From the NCBI RefSeq assembly GCF_018130385.1, contig NZ_JAFCLU010000001.1, positions 62,001 through 126,000 on the forward strand: a DNA stretch of 64,000 nucleotides. The letters are read 5' to 3'. This DNA is from Bradyrhizobium sp. AUGA SZCCT0283 (lineage in GTDB: Bacteria; Pseudomonadota; Alphaproteobacteria; Rhizobiales; Xanthobacteraceae). A program made the position numbers and the translations under genes. Under the pieces are notes generated by a model. That model had not been told where the DNA came from. It saw nothing but the letters and a program-made list of their open reading frames with translations, and ran no database searches. Below are positions 8,524 through 17,535 of this stretch, one piece after another (position 1 is the stretch's first letter; every line of letters begins with the position of its first letter).

Positions 8524-9684
8524 ATGACCGCAGCCCTCCGTTTCGATCCGATCCGCCTGCCGAGCGAATGCGAGCAGTTGCGCAAGGAAGTGCGCGCCTT
8601 CCTCGCCGAGGAAATCGCCGCCGGCACCTTCGATCCGCACAAGCCGAACCGCGAAGACACCGACGTGCCGGAATTTTCCCGAAAGGTCGGCGCGCGCGGC
8701 TGGCTCGGCATGACCTGGCCGAAGAAATATGGCGGCCACGAGCGCTCGTTCCTCGAGCGCTATGTCGTGACCGAGGAAATGCGCGTGGCGAATGCGCCAA
8801 CACGGCGCTTCTTCGTCGCCGACCGCCAGAGCGGGCCGGTGCTTTTGAAATACGCGCCCGAGAACATCAAGATGGACATCCTGCCGCGGATCTGCCGCGG
8901 CGAGGTCTGCTTTGCGATCGGCATGAGCGAGCCGAACTCCGGCTCCGATCTGTTCGCGGCGAAGACCCGCGCGACCAAGACCGACGGCGGCTATCTGATC
9001 AACGGCACCAAGATCTGGACCTCCTCGGCCCATATCGCCGACTACATGATCGCGATCTTCCGCACCTCGCCGCCGACCAAGGAAAACCGTCGCCACGGCC
9101 TGACGCAATTTCTCGTCAAGATGAAGCAGCCGGGCATCCAGGTGAATCCGATCGGCCAGATCACCGGGCAGTATGAATTCAACGAGGTGGTCTTCACCGA
9201 CCATTTCATTCCCGACGACCACGTGCTCGGCGAAATCGACGGCGCCTGGAAGCAGGCGACCAGCGAGCTCGCCTATGAGCGGTCCGGCCCCGAACGCTTT
9301 CTCGAAACCTATTACGTGCTGACCGAACTGGTCCGCGCGGTGGGCAAGAACCCGGATACCCGCAGCGCCGAGGGCATCGGCCGGCTGGTGGCGCAGGTCC
9401 ACACCATGCGTCGCATGTCGGTTTCAGTGGCCGGCATGCTGCAGGCCGGCAAGGAGCCGGTGGTCGAAGCCTCCATCGTCAAGGACATCGGCACGGTGTG
9501 GGAGCAGCAATTGCCGCATCGCGTCCGCGACCTCGCCGCCTTTGTCGAGGAAACCGCGACCAACCGCGAGACGCTGGAAAAGCAGCTCGACTTCGCCATC
9601 AAGACCGCGCCCAAGCTGACGATCCAGGGCGGCACCACCGAAGTGCTGCGCGGCATCATCGCCCGCGGGCTTGGTTTGCGCTGA
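8524..9684 (+). CDS. Acyl-CoA dehydrogenase, large-subunit type
   Basis: Flavin acyl-CoA dehydrogenase of 386 residues. Motifs in order are the N-terminal GWLGMTWPKKYGG, the substrate/FAD signature CFAIGMSEPNSGSDL, the beta-domain segment YLINGTKIWTSSAHIADYMI, and a C-terminus ending GGTTEVLRGIIARGLG. Architecture and partner gene resemble PimC-type enzymes that oxidise dicarboxyl-CoA or bulky acyl-CoAs, but the chain specificity is unknown. It is cotranscribed with the small-type dehydrogenase upstream and the enoyl-CoA hydratase 41 bp downstream. Its last codons and stop are part of a 19-bp direct duplication. Confidence 0.9.
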   Translation: MTAALRFDPIRLPSECEQLRKEVRAFLAEEIAAGTFDPHKPNREDTDVPEFSRKVGARGWLGMTWPKKYGGHERSFLERYVVTEEMRVANAPTRRFFVADRQSGPVLLKYAPENIKMDILPRICRGEVCFAIGMSEPNSGSDLFAAKTRATKTDGGYLINGTKIWTSSAHIADYMIAIFRTSPPTKENRRHGLTQFLVKMKQPGIQVNPIGQITGQYEFNEVVFTDHFIPDDHVLGEIDGAWKQATSELAYERSGPERFLETYYVLTELVRAVGKNPDTRSAEGIGRLVAQVHTMRRMSVSVAGMLQAGKEPVVEASIVKDIGTVWEQQLPHRVRDLAAFVEETATNRETLEKQLDFAIKTAPKLTIQGGTTEVLRGIIARGLGLR

Positions 9685-9706
9685 GCGCGCGGGCTTGGTT
9701 TGCGCT
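9664..9706 (+). repeat. 19-bp direct duplication spanning the dehydrogenase stop codon
   Basis: CGCGGGCTTGGTTTGCGCT occurs at 9664-9682 and again at 9688-9706. The first copy encodes the last residues (RGLGLR) and is followed by TGA. The second is non-coding and is followed by TAA. This looks like a recent local duplication by slippage. Confidence 0.85.
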
Positions 9707-9725
9707 AATTCAAAGAGGAAACCCA

Positions 9726-10526
9726 ATGACCAAGTACACGGATATCGGCGTCGAGAAGCACGGCCATGTCGGCCTGATCGAAATCCGAAAACCCCCGCTG
9801 AACTTCTTCGACGTCGCGCTGATCAACCAGATTGCGGACGCGCTGGAAGAGTTCGACAGGGACATCGAAATCCGCGCCTCGGTGCTGGCAGCCCAAGGCA
9901 AGGCGTTCTGCGCCGGCGCCGATTTCTCCGATCCGAAGCGGCAGGAGCAGGAAGCCAGCGCGCAGAAGGACCCGGCCGCCAATTTGCCGATCAACCATCT
10001 CTACGTTCAGGCCGTGCGCATCTTCCGCAACAAGAAGCCGGTCGTCGCCGCCGTCCACGGCGCCGCCATCGGCGGCGGCCTGGGCCTTGCGGTATCCGCC
10101 GACTTCCGCGTCACCTGCCCCGAAGCGCGCTTCGCCGCCAATTTTACAAAACTCGGCTTTCATCCCGGCTTCGGCCTGACCGCGACGCTTCCCGAACTGG
10201 TCGGCAAGAACAATGCGGAATTGATCTTCTACACCAGCCGCCGCATCACCGGCGAGGAAGCCACCCGCATGGGCCTTGCCAATGTCTGCGTGCCGCAGGA
10301 CCAGGTGCGAGCCGAAGCGATGAAGCTCGCTGCAGAGATCGCCGAATGCTCGCCGCTCGGCCTGATCTCGACCCGCGCCACCATGCGCGCCGGCCTCGCC
10401 GACCGCGTCATGGCCGCCACCAACCACGAACTCGCCGAGCAGACCAAACTCCGCGCGACGGAGGATTTCAAGGAAGGCGTCAAAGCGACGGCGGAACGCC
10501 GCGTCGCGAATTTTAAGGGGCGGTAG
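9726..10526 (+). CDS. Enoyl-CoA hydratase/isomerase family protein
   Basis: Crotonase-fold protein of 266 residues with the oxyanion-hole segments AFCAGADFSDP and VAAVHGAAIGGGLGLAVSADFR. The downstream active-site region (ANFTKLGFHPGFGLTATLPELVG) lacks the usual pair of catalytic glutamates of classical hydratases, so isomerase or another crotonase activity is possible. AAAGAGGAAACCC precedes the ATG. It completes a three-gene + strand operon with the two acyl-CoA dehydrogenases, consistent with a beta-oxidation-type pathway. Its TAG stop is followed within ten bases by a repeat B element. Confidence 0.88.
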   Translation: MTKYTDIGVEKHGHVGLIEIRKPPLNFFDVALINQIADALEEFDRDIEIRASVLAAQGKAFCAGADFSDPKRQEQEASAQKDPAANLPINHLYVQAVRIFRNKKPVVAAVHGAAIGGGLGLAVSADFRVTCPEARFAANFTKLGFHPGFGLTATLPELVGKNNAELIFYTSRRITGEEATRMGLANVCVPQDQVRAEAMKLAAEIAECSPLGLISTRATMRAGLADRVMAATNHELAEQTKLRATEDFKEGVKATAERRVANFKGR

Positions 10527-10533
10527 GGTCCGC

Positions 10534-10629
10534 TACGTGGGATGGGCAAAGCGTAGCGTGCCCACCATCTCGATCATGATTTGAGATGCATGGTGGGCAC
10601 GGCGCGAACGCGCCTTTGCCCACCCTACG
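10534..10629. repeat. Palindromic repeat family B, copy 1
   Basis: The two arms have the GGGATGGGCAAAGCGTAGCG / GCCTTTGCCCACCCTACG type, and an inner GTGCCCACCAT pairs with ATGGTGGGCAC. It is related to copies at 12353 and 36184 and lies between convergent genes, where it could form a strong hairpin terminator. Confidence 0.8.
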
Positions 10630-10632
10630 TTT

Positions 10633-11397
10633 TCACGCCACCAGCTTGAACGTCACGCCGCAAAGATCGAACGCATCGCCCGACACCTTGCAGCCCTTGG
10701 CCTTGGCCGCGTCGCGCACTTTCGCGATATCGGCGACCTTGAACGTCAGCCCGCTCATCAGATCGCTTCCGCCCTTGACGAAGCGGAAGCTGGCATTGGG
10801 CAGTTTCAATTCAGGCTCATCGCCCGCATTCTTGCTGACGGCGATCCCCAAAATCTTTCCCCAGTGCTCGGCCAGCCCTTGCGGATCCGGGCTCTGCATC
10901 TCGACCTCCGTTAGCGCCAGCGTCACATCTTTCCGGATCGCCTTCTGCCAATCCGGACCCGCCGGTGGATAGGGTCCCAGCACATCGTCGCTGCCGTCGG
11001 TGTGGTTGAACTCGATGAAGGCAGCACGACAGTCGCGCGGGTGCAGTTGCACGCCGTGATAGGGTGCGTGCGTGATCACGTTGGCGGTGCGCACGCCGAT
11101 CCCGTTGGCATGCTTGCCGCGCGCATCGGGGTCGTCGCAGCAGAAGATCGCCATGTAGCCGCCGCGCCCGCCGGTCTTGTCGAGAAAACGCCCCGCCGCG
11201 GTGCCCGGCTGGGTCGGCGCCACCACTTCCAGCAAAATGGTGTCGACCGGCAGCAGCGCGTTCTCCAGCCCATACTTCGCGACATTACCGTCACGGTAAC
11301 AGACGTTGAGGCCCATGATGTCGGAAATATCCGAGATCACCGGCGCCAGATGCGGCGCCACCAGACAGATCTGCCGCAGCCTGAGATACTCGGCCAT
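10633..11397 (-). CDS. VOC/glyoxalase-fold protein
   Basis: A protein of about 254 residues with a vicinal-oxygen-chelate-like layout. An N-terminal module (LRLRQICLVAPHLAPVISDISDIMGL) is followed by segments with TILLEVVAPTQPGTAAGRFL and GVQLHPRDCRAAFIEFNHT, then a C-terminal module (LAEHWGKILGIAVSKNA). It resembles the Glyoxalase-like domain family, whose reactions vary. The start at 11397 has GAGGG eight bases upstream. An in-frame ATG at 11415, two bases from the upstream stop, would allow coupled translation. It lies downstream of an enoyl-CoA hydratase gene in an apparent two-gene operon. The substrate is unknown. Confidence 0.72.
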   Translation of the reverse strand: MAEYLRLRQICLVAPHLAPVISDISDIMGLNVCYRDGNVAKYGLENALLPVDTILLEVVAPTQPGTAAGRFLDKTGGRGGYMAIFCCDDPDARGKHANGIGVRTANVITHAPYHGVQLHPRDCRAAFIEFNHTDGSDDVLGPYPPAGPDWQKAIRKDVTLALTEVEMQSPDPQGLAEHWGKILGIAVSKNAGDEPELKLPNASFRFVKGGSDLMSGLTFKVADIAKVRDAAKAKGCKVSGDAFDLCGVTFKLVA

Positions 11398-11417
11398 CTC
11401 AATGCCCTCGGCCATTT

Positions 11418-12212
11418 TCAATGGCCTTGAAATACAGGCTTGCGCTTCTCGACAAAGGCTTTTGCCGCTTCCTTGTGATCGGCGGTGTCGCCCGAGCGCG
11501 AATGGTGGATCGCTTCGGCGTCGAAGCAGGCTTCCAGCGACATCGTCTCGGCGTTGTTGATGTTGCACTTGATGTAACCCAGCGTCACCGACGGTCCCTG
11601 CGCCAGCGACATCGCGAGATCATGCGCCTCGGCGTCGATGTCGGCATCCGGCACCACTTTTGTCACCATGCCGAGATGGTAGGCCTCTGTCGCGCTCAGC
11701 ACCGGCGACATCAGATAAAGCTCACGCGCCTTGGCGCTGCCGAGCATCTGGGTCAGGAAGTACGTTCCGCCGTAATCGCCCGACAATCCGACCTTGGCAA
11801 AAGCTGTCGTGATTTTGCAGGACGCGCTGGCGATACGCATGTCGCAGGACAGCGCGATCGAAAGTCCGGCGCCGGCAGCGGCGCCGTCGACCTGCGCCAC
11901 CACGGGCTTTGGCATCTGGTGCAGGATGCGCGACACTTCCATGCCGCGGCGCAGATTGGCCATCTTGGCCTCGAAGCCGAGCGGCGCCCTGCCCTCCGCC
12001 ATCGATTTGACGTCGCCGCCGACGCAGAAGGTGCCGCCGGCGCCCTTCAGCAGCACCGCGCGCACCTCGTGATCCTCCGCCGCGCGCCGCGCCGCCTCCA
12101 CCAGCCCGCGCGTCATGTCCGGATTGAGCGCATTGCGCCGGTCGGGGCGGTTCATGGTGATGGTGAGCAAGCCAGAGTCGAGCTTCTGGAGAACCATTTC
12201 GTTTGCGCTCAT
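11418..12212 (-). CDS. Enoyl-CoA hydratase/isomerase family protein
   Basis: Crotonase-family protein of 264 residues. The oxyanion hole is seen in TFCVGGDVKSMAEG and VAQVDGAAAGAGLSIALSCDMRIAS, and the active-site region is KVGLSGDYGGTYFLTQMLG. This resembles PaaG-like isomerases/hydratases, which have Asp in place of Glu (GLSGDYGGTYFL). It is not closely similar to the other enoyl-CoA hydratase in the window. It is followed immediately by the VOC-family gene, and the pair lies among other acyl-CoA genes, pointing to degradation of an unidentified aliphatic or aromatic acid. Confidence 0.88.
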   Translation of the reverse strand: MSANEMVLQKLDSGLLTITMNRPDRRNALNPDMTRGLVEAARRAAEDHEVRAVLLKGAGGTFCVGGDVKSMAEGRAPLGFEAKMANLRRGMEVSRILHQMPKPVVAQVDGAAAGAGLSIALSCDMRIASASCKITTAFAKVGLSGDYGGTYFLTQMLGSAKARELYLMSPVLSATEAYHLGMVTKVVPDADIDAEAHDLAMSLAQGPSVTLGYIKCNINNAETMSLEACFDAEAIHHSRSGDTADHKEAAKAFVEKRKPVFQGH

Positions 12213-12262
12213 GTGTCGTGCTTTCGTTGGTGTTGGTTGAGATGGAATTCCGGCCTCACCCC

Positions 12263-12338
12263 GTCATTGCGAGCGAAGCGAAGCAATCCATTCTTTCCTT
12301 GTTGCGCTATGGATTGCTTCGCTTCGCTCGCAATGACG
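12263..12338. repeat. Palindromic repeat family A, copy 2
   Basis: GTCATTGCGAGCGAAGCGAA and its inverted counterpart flank a short loop of about 20 bp. The arms are nearly perfectly complementary over some 27 bp. It sits in the 234-bp gap upstream of the hydratase gene, next to a repeat B copy. Confidence 0.88.
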
Positions 12339-12352
12339 ATGGGCGGTGTCGC

Positions 12353-12435
12353 AGGGTGGGCAAAGGCGCGCTTGCGCCGTGCCCACCAACTCTTGCCGCT
12401 GCAATGGTGGGCACGCTGCGCTTTGCCCACCCTAC
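12353..12435. repeat. Palindromic repeat family B, copy 2
   Basis: GGGTGGGCAAAGGCGCGCTT at one end and TTTGCCCACCCTACG at the other, with GTGCCCACC / GGTGGGCAC inner arms. It fills the gap just downstream of the ABC binding-protein gene and could terminate its transcript. Confidence 0.85.
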
Positions 12436-12446
12436 GAAGATGCGTC

Positions 12447-13655
12447 CTATTTCTTCACCAACGGACAGCGCGAGGCTTCCAGCGGCTGGAATGCCTCGCT
12501 GCCGGGGATCGTGGCCAGCAGCTTGTAATAGTCCCAGCGCGCCTTCGATTCAGACGGCTTCTTGACCTCGAACAGATACATGTCGTGCACCATGCGGCCA
12601 TCCTCGCGTATCTTGCCGTTCCTGGCGAACATGTCGTTGACCGGCATCTCCTTCATCACCTTCATGACCGCGGCGGCGTCGGTGGTGCCGGCGGCCTTCA
12701 CGGCTTTCAGGTAATGGCCGACGGAAGAGTAGACGCTGGCCTGCGCGGCGGTCGGCGGCCGCTTGACGCGCTCCTGAAAGCGTTTCGAGAACGCGCGGGT
12801 CTCGTCGTTGAGGTCCCAGTAGAACGCCTCCGCCAGCAGCAGGCCCTGCGCCGTCTCCAGTCCAACGCTGTCGATGTCGGTCACGAAGGCGAGCAGCGGC
12901 GACAGTTTTTGGCCGCCGCTCTTGGTGAGACCGAATTCCGCCGCCTGCTTGATCGCGTTGATGGTGTCGCCGCCGGCATTGGCAAGGCCCACCACCTTGG
13001 CCTTCGAGCTCTGCGCCTGCAGCAGGAACGAGGAGAAGTCCGACGTGTTGAGCGGATGCTTGACGCCACCCAGCACCTTGCCGCCGGCCTTCACCACCAC
13101 ATTGGTGGTGTCCTTTTCCAGGTCCTGGCCGAACGCATAGTCGGCGGTGAGGAAGAACCAGGTCTCAAAACCTGACTTGACGGTGGCAAGCCCGGTGACG
13201 TTGGCCTGCGCGAACGTGTCATAGGCATAATGCACGGTGTAGGGACCGCAGGCCTCGTTGCTGAGGCGGATCGAGGCCGGGCCGCTATACATCACGATCT
13301 TGTTGCGCGCTTTCGCGATCTCGCCGGCGGCCAGCGCGGTCGCGGACGCCGCCACGTCGTACAGCATCTCGACGCCCTGGTTGTCGAGCATGTCGCGCGC
13401 GATGCTGGCGGCAAGGTCGGCCTTGTTGAGATGATCGGCCGCGACGATCTCGATCTTGCGTCCCAGCACCTCGCCGCCAAAATCCTCCACCGCCATCTTC
13501 GCGGCGGTCTCCGAGCCCGCCCCGGTGATATCGGCGTAAAGCCCGGACATGTCGAGGATGCCGCCGAGCTTGAGCGGCGGCTTGCCTTGCGCCAATGCCG
13601 CCGTCGCCGACATCGCCAGAACCGCGGCGACAATGCCTGTTGTTGTTCTTTTCAC
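12447..13655 (-). CDS. ABC transporter substrate-binding protein, branched-chain amino acid type
   Basis: Periplasmic type I binding protein (LivJ-like, Peripla_BP_6) of 402 residues. The chosen GTG at 13655 has AGGGAGG upstream and gives a clean signal peptide (VKRTTTGIVAAVLAMSATAALAQ). The mature protein begins GKPPLKLGGILDMSGLYADITG and has the typical GGEVLGRKIEIVAADHLNKADLA and WFFLTADYAFGQDLE segments. In Bradyrhizobium such proteins often bind aromatic acids or other organic anions rather than leucine, which fits the neighbouring acyl-CoA genes. No permease or ATPase gene is next to it, so it is an orphan component here. Confidence 0.9.
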   Translation of the reverse strand: MKRTTTGIVAAVLAMSATAALAQGKPPLKLGGILDMSGLYADITGAGSETAAKMAVEDFGGEVLGRKIEIVAADHLNKADLAASIARDMLDNQGVEMLYDVAASATALAAGEIAKARNKIVMYSGPASIRLSNEACGPYTVHYAYDTFAQANVTGLATVKSGFETWFFLTADYAFGQDLEKDTTNVVVKAGGKVLGGVKHPLNTSDFSSFLLQAQSSKAKVVGLANAGGDTINAIKQAAEFGLTKSGGQKLSPLLAFVTDIDSVGLETAQGLLLAEAFYWDLNDETRAFSKRFQERVKRPPTAAQASVYSSVGHYLKAVKAAGTTDAAAVMKVMKEMPVNDMFARNGKIREDGRMVHDMYLFEVKKPSESKARWDYYKLLATIPGSEAFQPLEASRCPLVKK

Positions 13656-13794
13656 GGAGGCCTCCCTGTTCACGCGCCGCATTGCCTGCGGCTTTGAAAT
13701 TTTCGGCGCGATCATGCCGCATGGGGTCAGCAGCGGCAAGGCGCTGACGTTTTCCGCTAAACGGAATGACCAACCGAGCGACCCACAGCGATCC

Positions 13795-13830
13795 GTAGGA
13801 TGGGTGGAGCGCAGCGACGCTCATCAGATG
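13795..13830. repeat. Solo repeat arm of the GTAGGATGGGTGGAGCGCAGCG type (family E)
   Basis: A single arm GTAGGATGGGTGGAGCGCAG is seen, a type that elsewhere in this window is paired with an inverted copy (17416-17483). It overlaps the last bases of the large cyclase gene, so the C-terminal residues of that protein were probably supplied by repeat sequence. Confidence 0.6.
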
Positions 13831-16800
13831 CCGGGCTGCGCCAATTGCCTATGCCCGAGCAGGGTTTCCGCTTCTGCGATTTCGGGGAGATCTCGCTCCG
13901 TGTCGAAATAAACAAGAACGGGTGCGAGCAGCTCGGGTATTGCCTCGGCTCGCCCATTTGCACGGTAGAGGCGCGCAAGTCCAATGGCGCTGCGCAGCTC
14001 GAAAGTCTTCGTTTGTTGGGTTCGGGCGATTTCCAGGGCTCTGCGGAACGTGTCTTCGGCCATGGAAACGTTCGGCGGGCCAAGGCGCAACAAAAGCTCA
14101 CCCCTGCTGCGATGGAGTTCGGCATCGAGCCAATGCTGGCCGGATTGTTCAGTCGAGGAGATCAACTCCCGCAAGATTTCCAGGCCAGCCTCAGGTTGCC
14201 CGGCCTCCGCGTTCGCCGCGGCAACCTGCATCCCCCAAAATGGTTCGCAGAGGTAGCAATCATTCTCGTGAAGCAGTGTCCAGCCCCGTTGCATTTCCGA
14301 AAGCCCGCCCATCCGGTCGCCGGCGCGCCACTTTGCCAGGCCGTTCAGGTAGCTGCCGGCGGCGACATACAGCGGCATCGTATGCTCGCGCGCGAGGCCG
14401 AGAGCCAGAATCGTCTCTGTTTCCTGCAACATGCCTCCGCATAGCCCATCGAAGACCGCCTTGTGAACGAGCGCATTGGCTTGAGAGAGCGCCGGCTTGT
14501 CTCCGGTGGCCCGCACCGCTCCGGCGGCGAGCCGGCGCGATCGATCAATCCTGCCGAGCGGCCAAAGCACCAGCGCAAGAAACCGCATGATGACGAAAGG
14601 CAGGTCCAGCGCCGACGCCTTGAAGGTCGCCGGATCAGGCTCAGCCTCATAGATCGCAAGCGCGCGCTCGAGATGCAGTCGCGCGTTCAGGTAGTCGCCA
14701 CCGAACCAGCAGGTTACCCCTGTTGTCCAATGCGCGACGACTGCGGCCACCGGCGATTCCGGTCGCTGCCTGGCGACGCCCCTGATGGCCTCCGTCAACT
14801 CCCGCATCGGCGCGATCTCGCCGTGGGTCAGGCAGGCATTGAACAGGCCCGAATGGATCGGCGCCAGCTCGACCGGATCATTGATGTCGGCCGCGAGCTG
14901 TCGCGCGCGCTTCCATGCGGCCACCGTTTCGGGAGCGCTGTGCCCAAGGCCGCCCCGCAGCGCGCGGCCATAGGCGATTTGAAGATGGAGCCGGTTCATG
15001 GCCCGGCCCGGCTCATCGGGCAACCCATCGGCGATCGCAACCGCCTTGCCGAGATGTGCGATTGCTTCGGTATATGCCGAGCGCTTCAGCGCCTGCTGAC
15101 CCGCCTTGCGCCACCACTCGAGGGCTATTCCGCCCAGCCCCGCCTCGGTGAAGTGATATGCCAGCAGCTCCGGCTCGGTCTCAGCGACGATCGGGAACTT
15201 CTCACGCAGGACATCGCCGATCTGCCGATGCAGCAATTGCCGGCGGCTCTTGAGCAGACTCTCGTAAGCTGCTTCCTGAACGAGCGCATGCTTGAAGCTA
15301 TAGCTCGCTTCCGGCGGCGTCCCGCGGCGCGATAGCAGTTCGGCGTCTTCGAGCTGGCCGAGCGCGGCGCTCAGCGTCAGATCATCGCGCCCCGCCACAC
15401 TTCGCAACAGCGTGTATGAGAAGTCGCGGCCAATGGCAGCGCCTATCTGCGCCACTTCCTTGACCGGCGCCAGCCGGTCAAGGCGAGCCATCAGCGAATC
15501 CTGCAGCGTCGCGGGGATGGCGAGCGGCGGGAGCGGACTATCGAGGCGATAGCGTCCGGCATCTTCCACGAGCAGTCCGGACTCCAGCACCATCTTGGTC
15601 AGTTCCTCGACAAACAGCGGGATACCATCCGTCCTGTCGATGATCTGCGTCATCATTTCGCCTGGCAGATGCCGGCCAACGGTCACCTGCTCGACCAGAG
15701 CGCGCGTGTCCTGCCGGTCAAGCCGATCAAGCTGCAGCAGGCTGACATTGGCAAGACCCGCCCAGGGCGGCTCGAACTCGGGCCGGAAGGTCATGAGCAC
15801 GAGTATCGGCAGTCCCCTGATCCGGTCGACGGTGAGATCGAACAGCTCAAGCGTCGTGGCATCAGCCCAATGCATGTCCTCGCAGACAATCAGCACAGGT
15901 TGCTGCCGCGCCAAACCCTCAAGCTGGTCGAGCAGCGCAGCGAATGTCTGTCGCCGCTGCTGCACCGGATTCAAGCCGAGCGGCGGATAGCGCTCGCCGG
16001 TCGGGATCGAAAGCAGCGCGGCGATGAGCGGTGTCGTGTTAGCGACCTGGTCCGTTCCAAGCGCAAGCATTGCCTCAAGCTTGTCGAGCTTTTGCTCGGA
16101 TGTATCCTGTGACCCGATGCCGGCAGCGCGCTCGAGCTGGGCGACAAAGGGATGGAGCGCGCTGTTCGTGTGGTAGGGCGAGCACTGATACCGTATCCGG
16201 CGGTGCGTCCCCAACGCGAGGCTTTCGGAGAGCGTTGCCACAAGGCGCGATTTGCCGATCCCGGCCTCGCCGGAAATCAGCACCATTTGGCCCTGGCCCT
16301 GCCACGCCAGTTGCTGGCGCGAGAGCGCGAATTCGATCTCTGCCTTGCGGCCGACAAAGCCCAGCGAGCGCGCGGTACGCACCGCCTCGAAGCGGCTCTC
16401 CGATGCAGCTCCGCCTTCGACCGCCCAGACCGCGATGGGCTCGGAGATGCCCTTGACCTCTCGGAGACCGAGGCTGCGAAAAATGAACAGATCGCCAAGC
16501 AGCTCGCGCGTCGAAGCAGCAACGACGACCGCCCCCGGCTCTGCCAAGCCCTGGAGCCGGGCCGCGACGTTCGGTGTATCGCCGACCATTGCCTGTTGCT
16601 CTGACGCACCTCCGCTGATGAGGTCGCCAACCACCACCAGCCCGGTCGCGATCGCGATCCGCACCTCGAGCCGTTCCGAGCGCGTTTCAAGCGGTCCTAC
16701 TGCGGCGATGATGTCGAGCCCCGCCCGCACCGCGCGCTCCGCGTCATCCTCGTGTGCGCGGGGATAGCCGAAATAGGCGAGTATCCCGTCGCCCACAAAC

Positions 16801-17171
16801 CTGGCGAGACTGCCGTCGTAGGTGGCAATCACCCGCGCGCAGGCGGCCCGATAGGCGCGGATCACCTCCCACATGTCCTCGGGGTCAAGGCGAGCCGAGA
16901 GCGCGGTGGAGCCTACCAGATCGCAGAACATGACGGTGAGGTGGCGTCGTTCGGCATCACGCTGAAGCGCCGGCTCTGCGCCCGGTTCGCCTCGATTGAG
17001 TTCGGTGATCGCGCGCAGCATTTTACGTCGATGGCCGAGCAGGACCCCGAGCCTGTCGAAGTCCTGATCCGTCAGCGCGGGAAGGACATCAAGATCGATC
17101 CCGTTCTCGGCAAAACGCAGCGCGTATTGTTCGAGCCCAAGCTTCGCGAGCCAGTCTGAAATCTGCTGCAT
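13824..17171 (-). CDS. SAM domain - class III adenylate cyclase - AAA ATPase - TPR protein
   Basis: A very large signalling protein of about 1115 residues. Domains in order are a SAM domain (1-60, ISDWLAKLGLEQYALRFAEN), a class III nucleotide cyclase (80-270, RHLTVMFCDLVGSTALSARL and ARFVGDGILAYFGYPRAHED), an ATPase with Walker A LISGEAGIGKSRL and Walker B LIVCEDMHWADATT (310-600), and a C-terminal helical TPR-like region (650-1110). The cyclase keeps the first metal aspartate (FCDLVGS). This architecture is common in Bradyrhizobium, often in many paralogues. The inputs sensed are unknown. The ATG at 17171 (after GGAG) is preferred over an in-frame ATG at 17219. Confidence 0.87.
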   Translation of the reverse strand: MQQISDWLAKLGLEQYALRFAENGIDLDVLPALTDQDFDRLGVLLGHRRKMLRAITELNRGEPGAEPALQRDAERRHLTVMFCDLVGSTALSARLDPEDMWEVIRAYRAACARVIATYDGSLARFVGDGILAYFGYPRAHEDDAERAVRAGLDIIAAVGPLETRSERLEVRIAIATGLVVVGDLISGGASEQQAMVGDTPNVAARLQGLAEPGAVVVAASTRELLGDLFIFRSLGLREVKGISEPIAVWAVEGGAASESRFEAVRTARSLGFVGRKAEIEFALSRQQLAWQGQGQMVLISGEAGIGKSRLVATLSESLALGTHRRIRYQCSPYHTNSALHPFVAQLERAAGIGSQDTSEQKLDKLEAMLALGTDQVANTTPLIAALLSIPTGERYPPLGLNPVQQRRQTFAALLDQLEGLARQQPVLIVCEDMHWADATTLELFDLTVDRIRGLPILVLMTFRPEFEPPWAGLANVSLLQLDRLDRQDTRALVEQVTVGRHLPGEMMTQIIDRTDGIPLFVEELTKMVLESGLLVEDAGRYRLDSPLPPLAIPATLQDSLMARLDRLAPVKEVAQIGAAIGRDFSYTLLRSVAGRDDLTLSAALGQLEDAELLSRRGTPPEASYSFKHALVQEAAYESLLKSRRQLLHRQIGDVLREKFPIVAETEPELLAYHFTEAGLGGIALEWWRKAGQQALKRSAYTEAIAHLGKAVAIADGLPDEPGRAMNRLHLQIAYGRALRGGLGHSAPETVAAWKRARQLAADINDPVELAPIHSGLFNACLTHGEIAPMRELTEAIRGVARQRPESPVAAVVAHWTTGVTCWFGGDYLNARLHLERALAIYEAEPDPATFKASALDLPFVIMRFLALVLWPLGRIDRSRRLAAGAVRATGDKPALSQANALVHKAVFDGLCGGMLQETETILALGLAREHTMPLYVAAGSYLNGLAKWRAGDRMGGLSEMQRGWTLLHENDCYLCEPFWGMQVAAANAEAGQPEAGLEILRELISSTEQSGQHWLDAELHRSRGELLLRLGPPNVSMAEDTFRRALEIARTQQTKTFELRSAIGLARLYRANGRAEAIPELLAPVLVYFDTERDLPEIAEAETLLGHRQLAQPGI

Positions 17172-17415
17172 CGGCTCCACCGGAATATGTGGTTGACAGC
17201 AGGCCGCATGGCGGGCCACGGCAACAAAAACTTATCCCAATGTCGCTGGAATGGCACGCCTTGATGCAGCGATTCGGCTGCGATTAGCTCTGTTTTTCTT
17301 GCGAAGCGGTGTTCGGCTACGGATGCTCACTACCAAGCAGCGCATGACGTGATGCCAGCAACTGGATCTTGATGCGCGCGCGATTTGCATCAAGCAGCGT
17401 TGCACAACCACTGCG

Positions 17416-17483
17416 CAGGATGGGTCAAGCGCAGCGAAACCCATCAATCATTGCGCGGAGAGATGGGTCCACCCATCCTACGC
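17416..17483. repeat. Inverted repeat of the GATGGGT family (family E)
   Basis: CAGGATGGGTCAAGCGCAGCG pairs loosely with GATGGGTCCACCCATCCTACG about 40 bp further on. It lies in the 640-bp gap upstream of the cyclase. The gap also holds the degraded gene at 17536-17760 and a third arm at 17768. Confidence 0.6.
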
Positions 17484-17535
17484 ACCATCGCAAGTTCTAA
17501 CAGAGCGACACCGGACAAGAGACCGTCGAGTATGA

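Noticed and set aside
11421..13175. A 584-codon + strand frame covering the hydratase and the ABC binding-protein gene
   Set aside because: It runs antisense through two well-supported genes and a repeat. The His/Arg-rich composition is typical of shadow frames.
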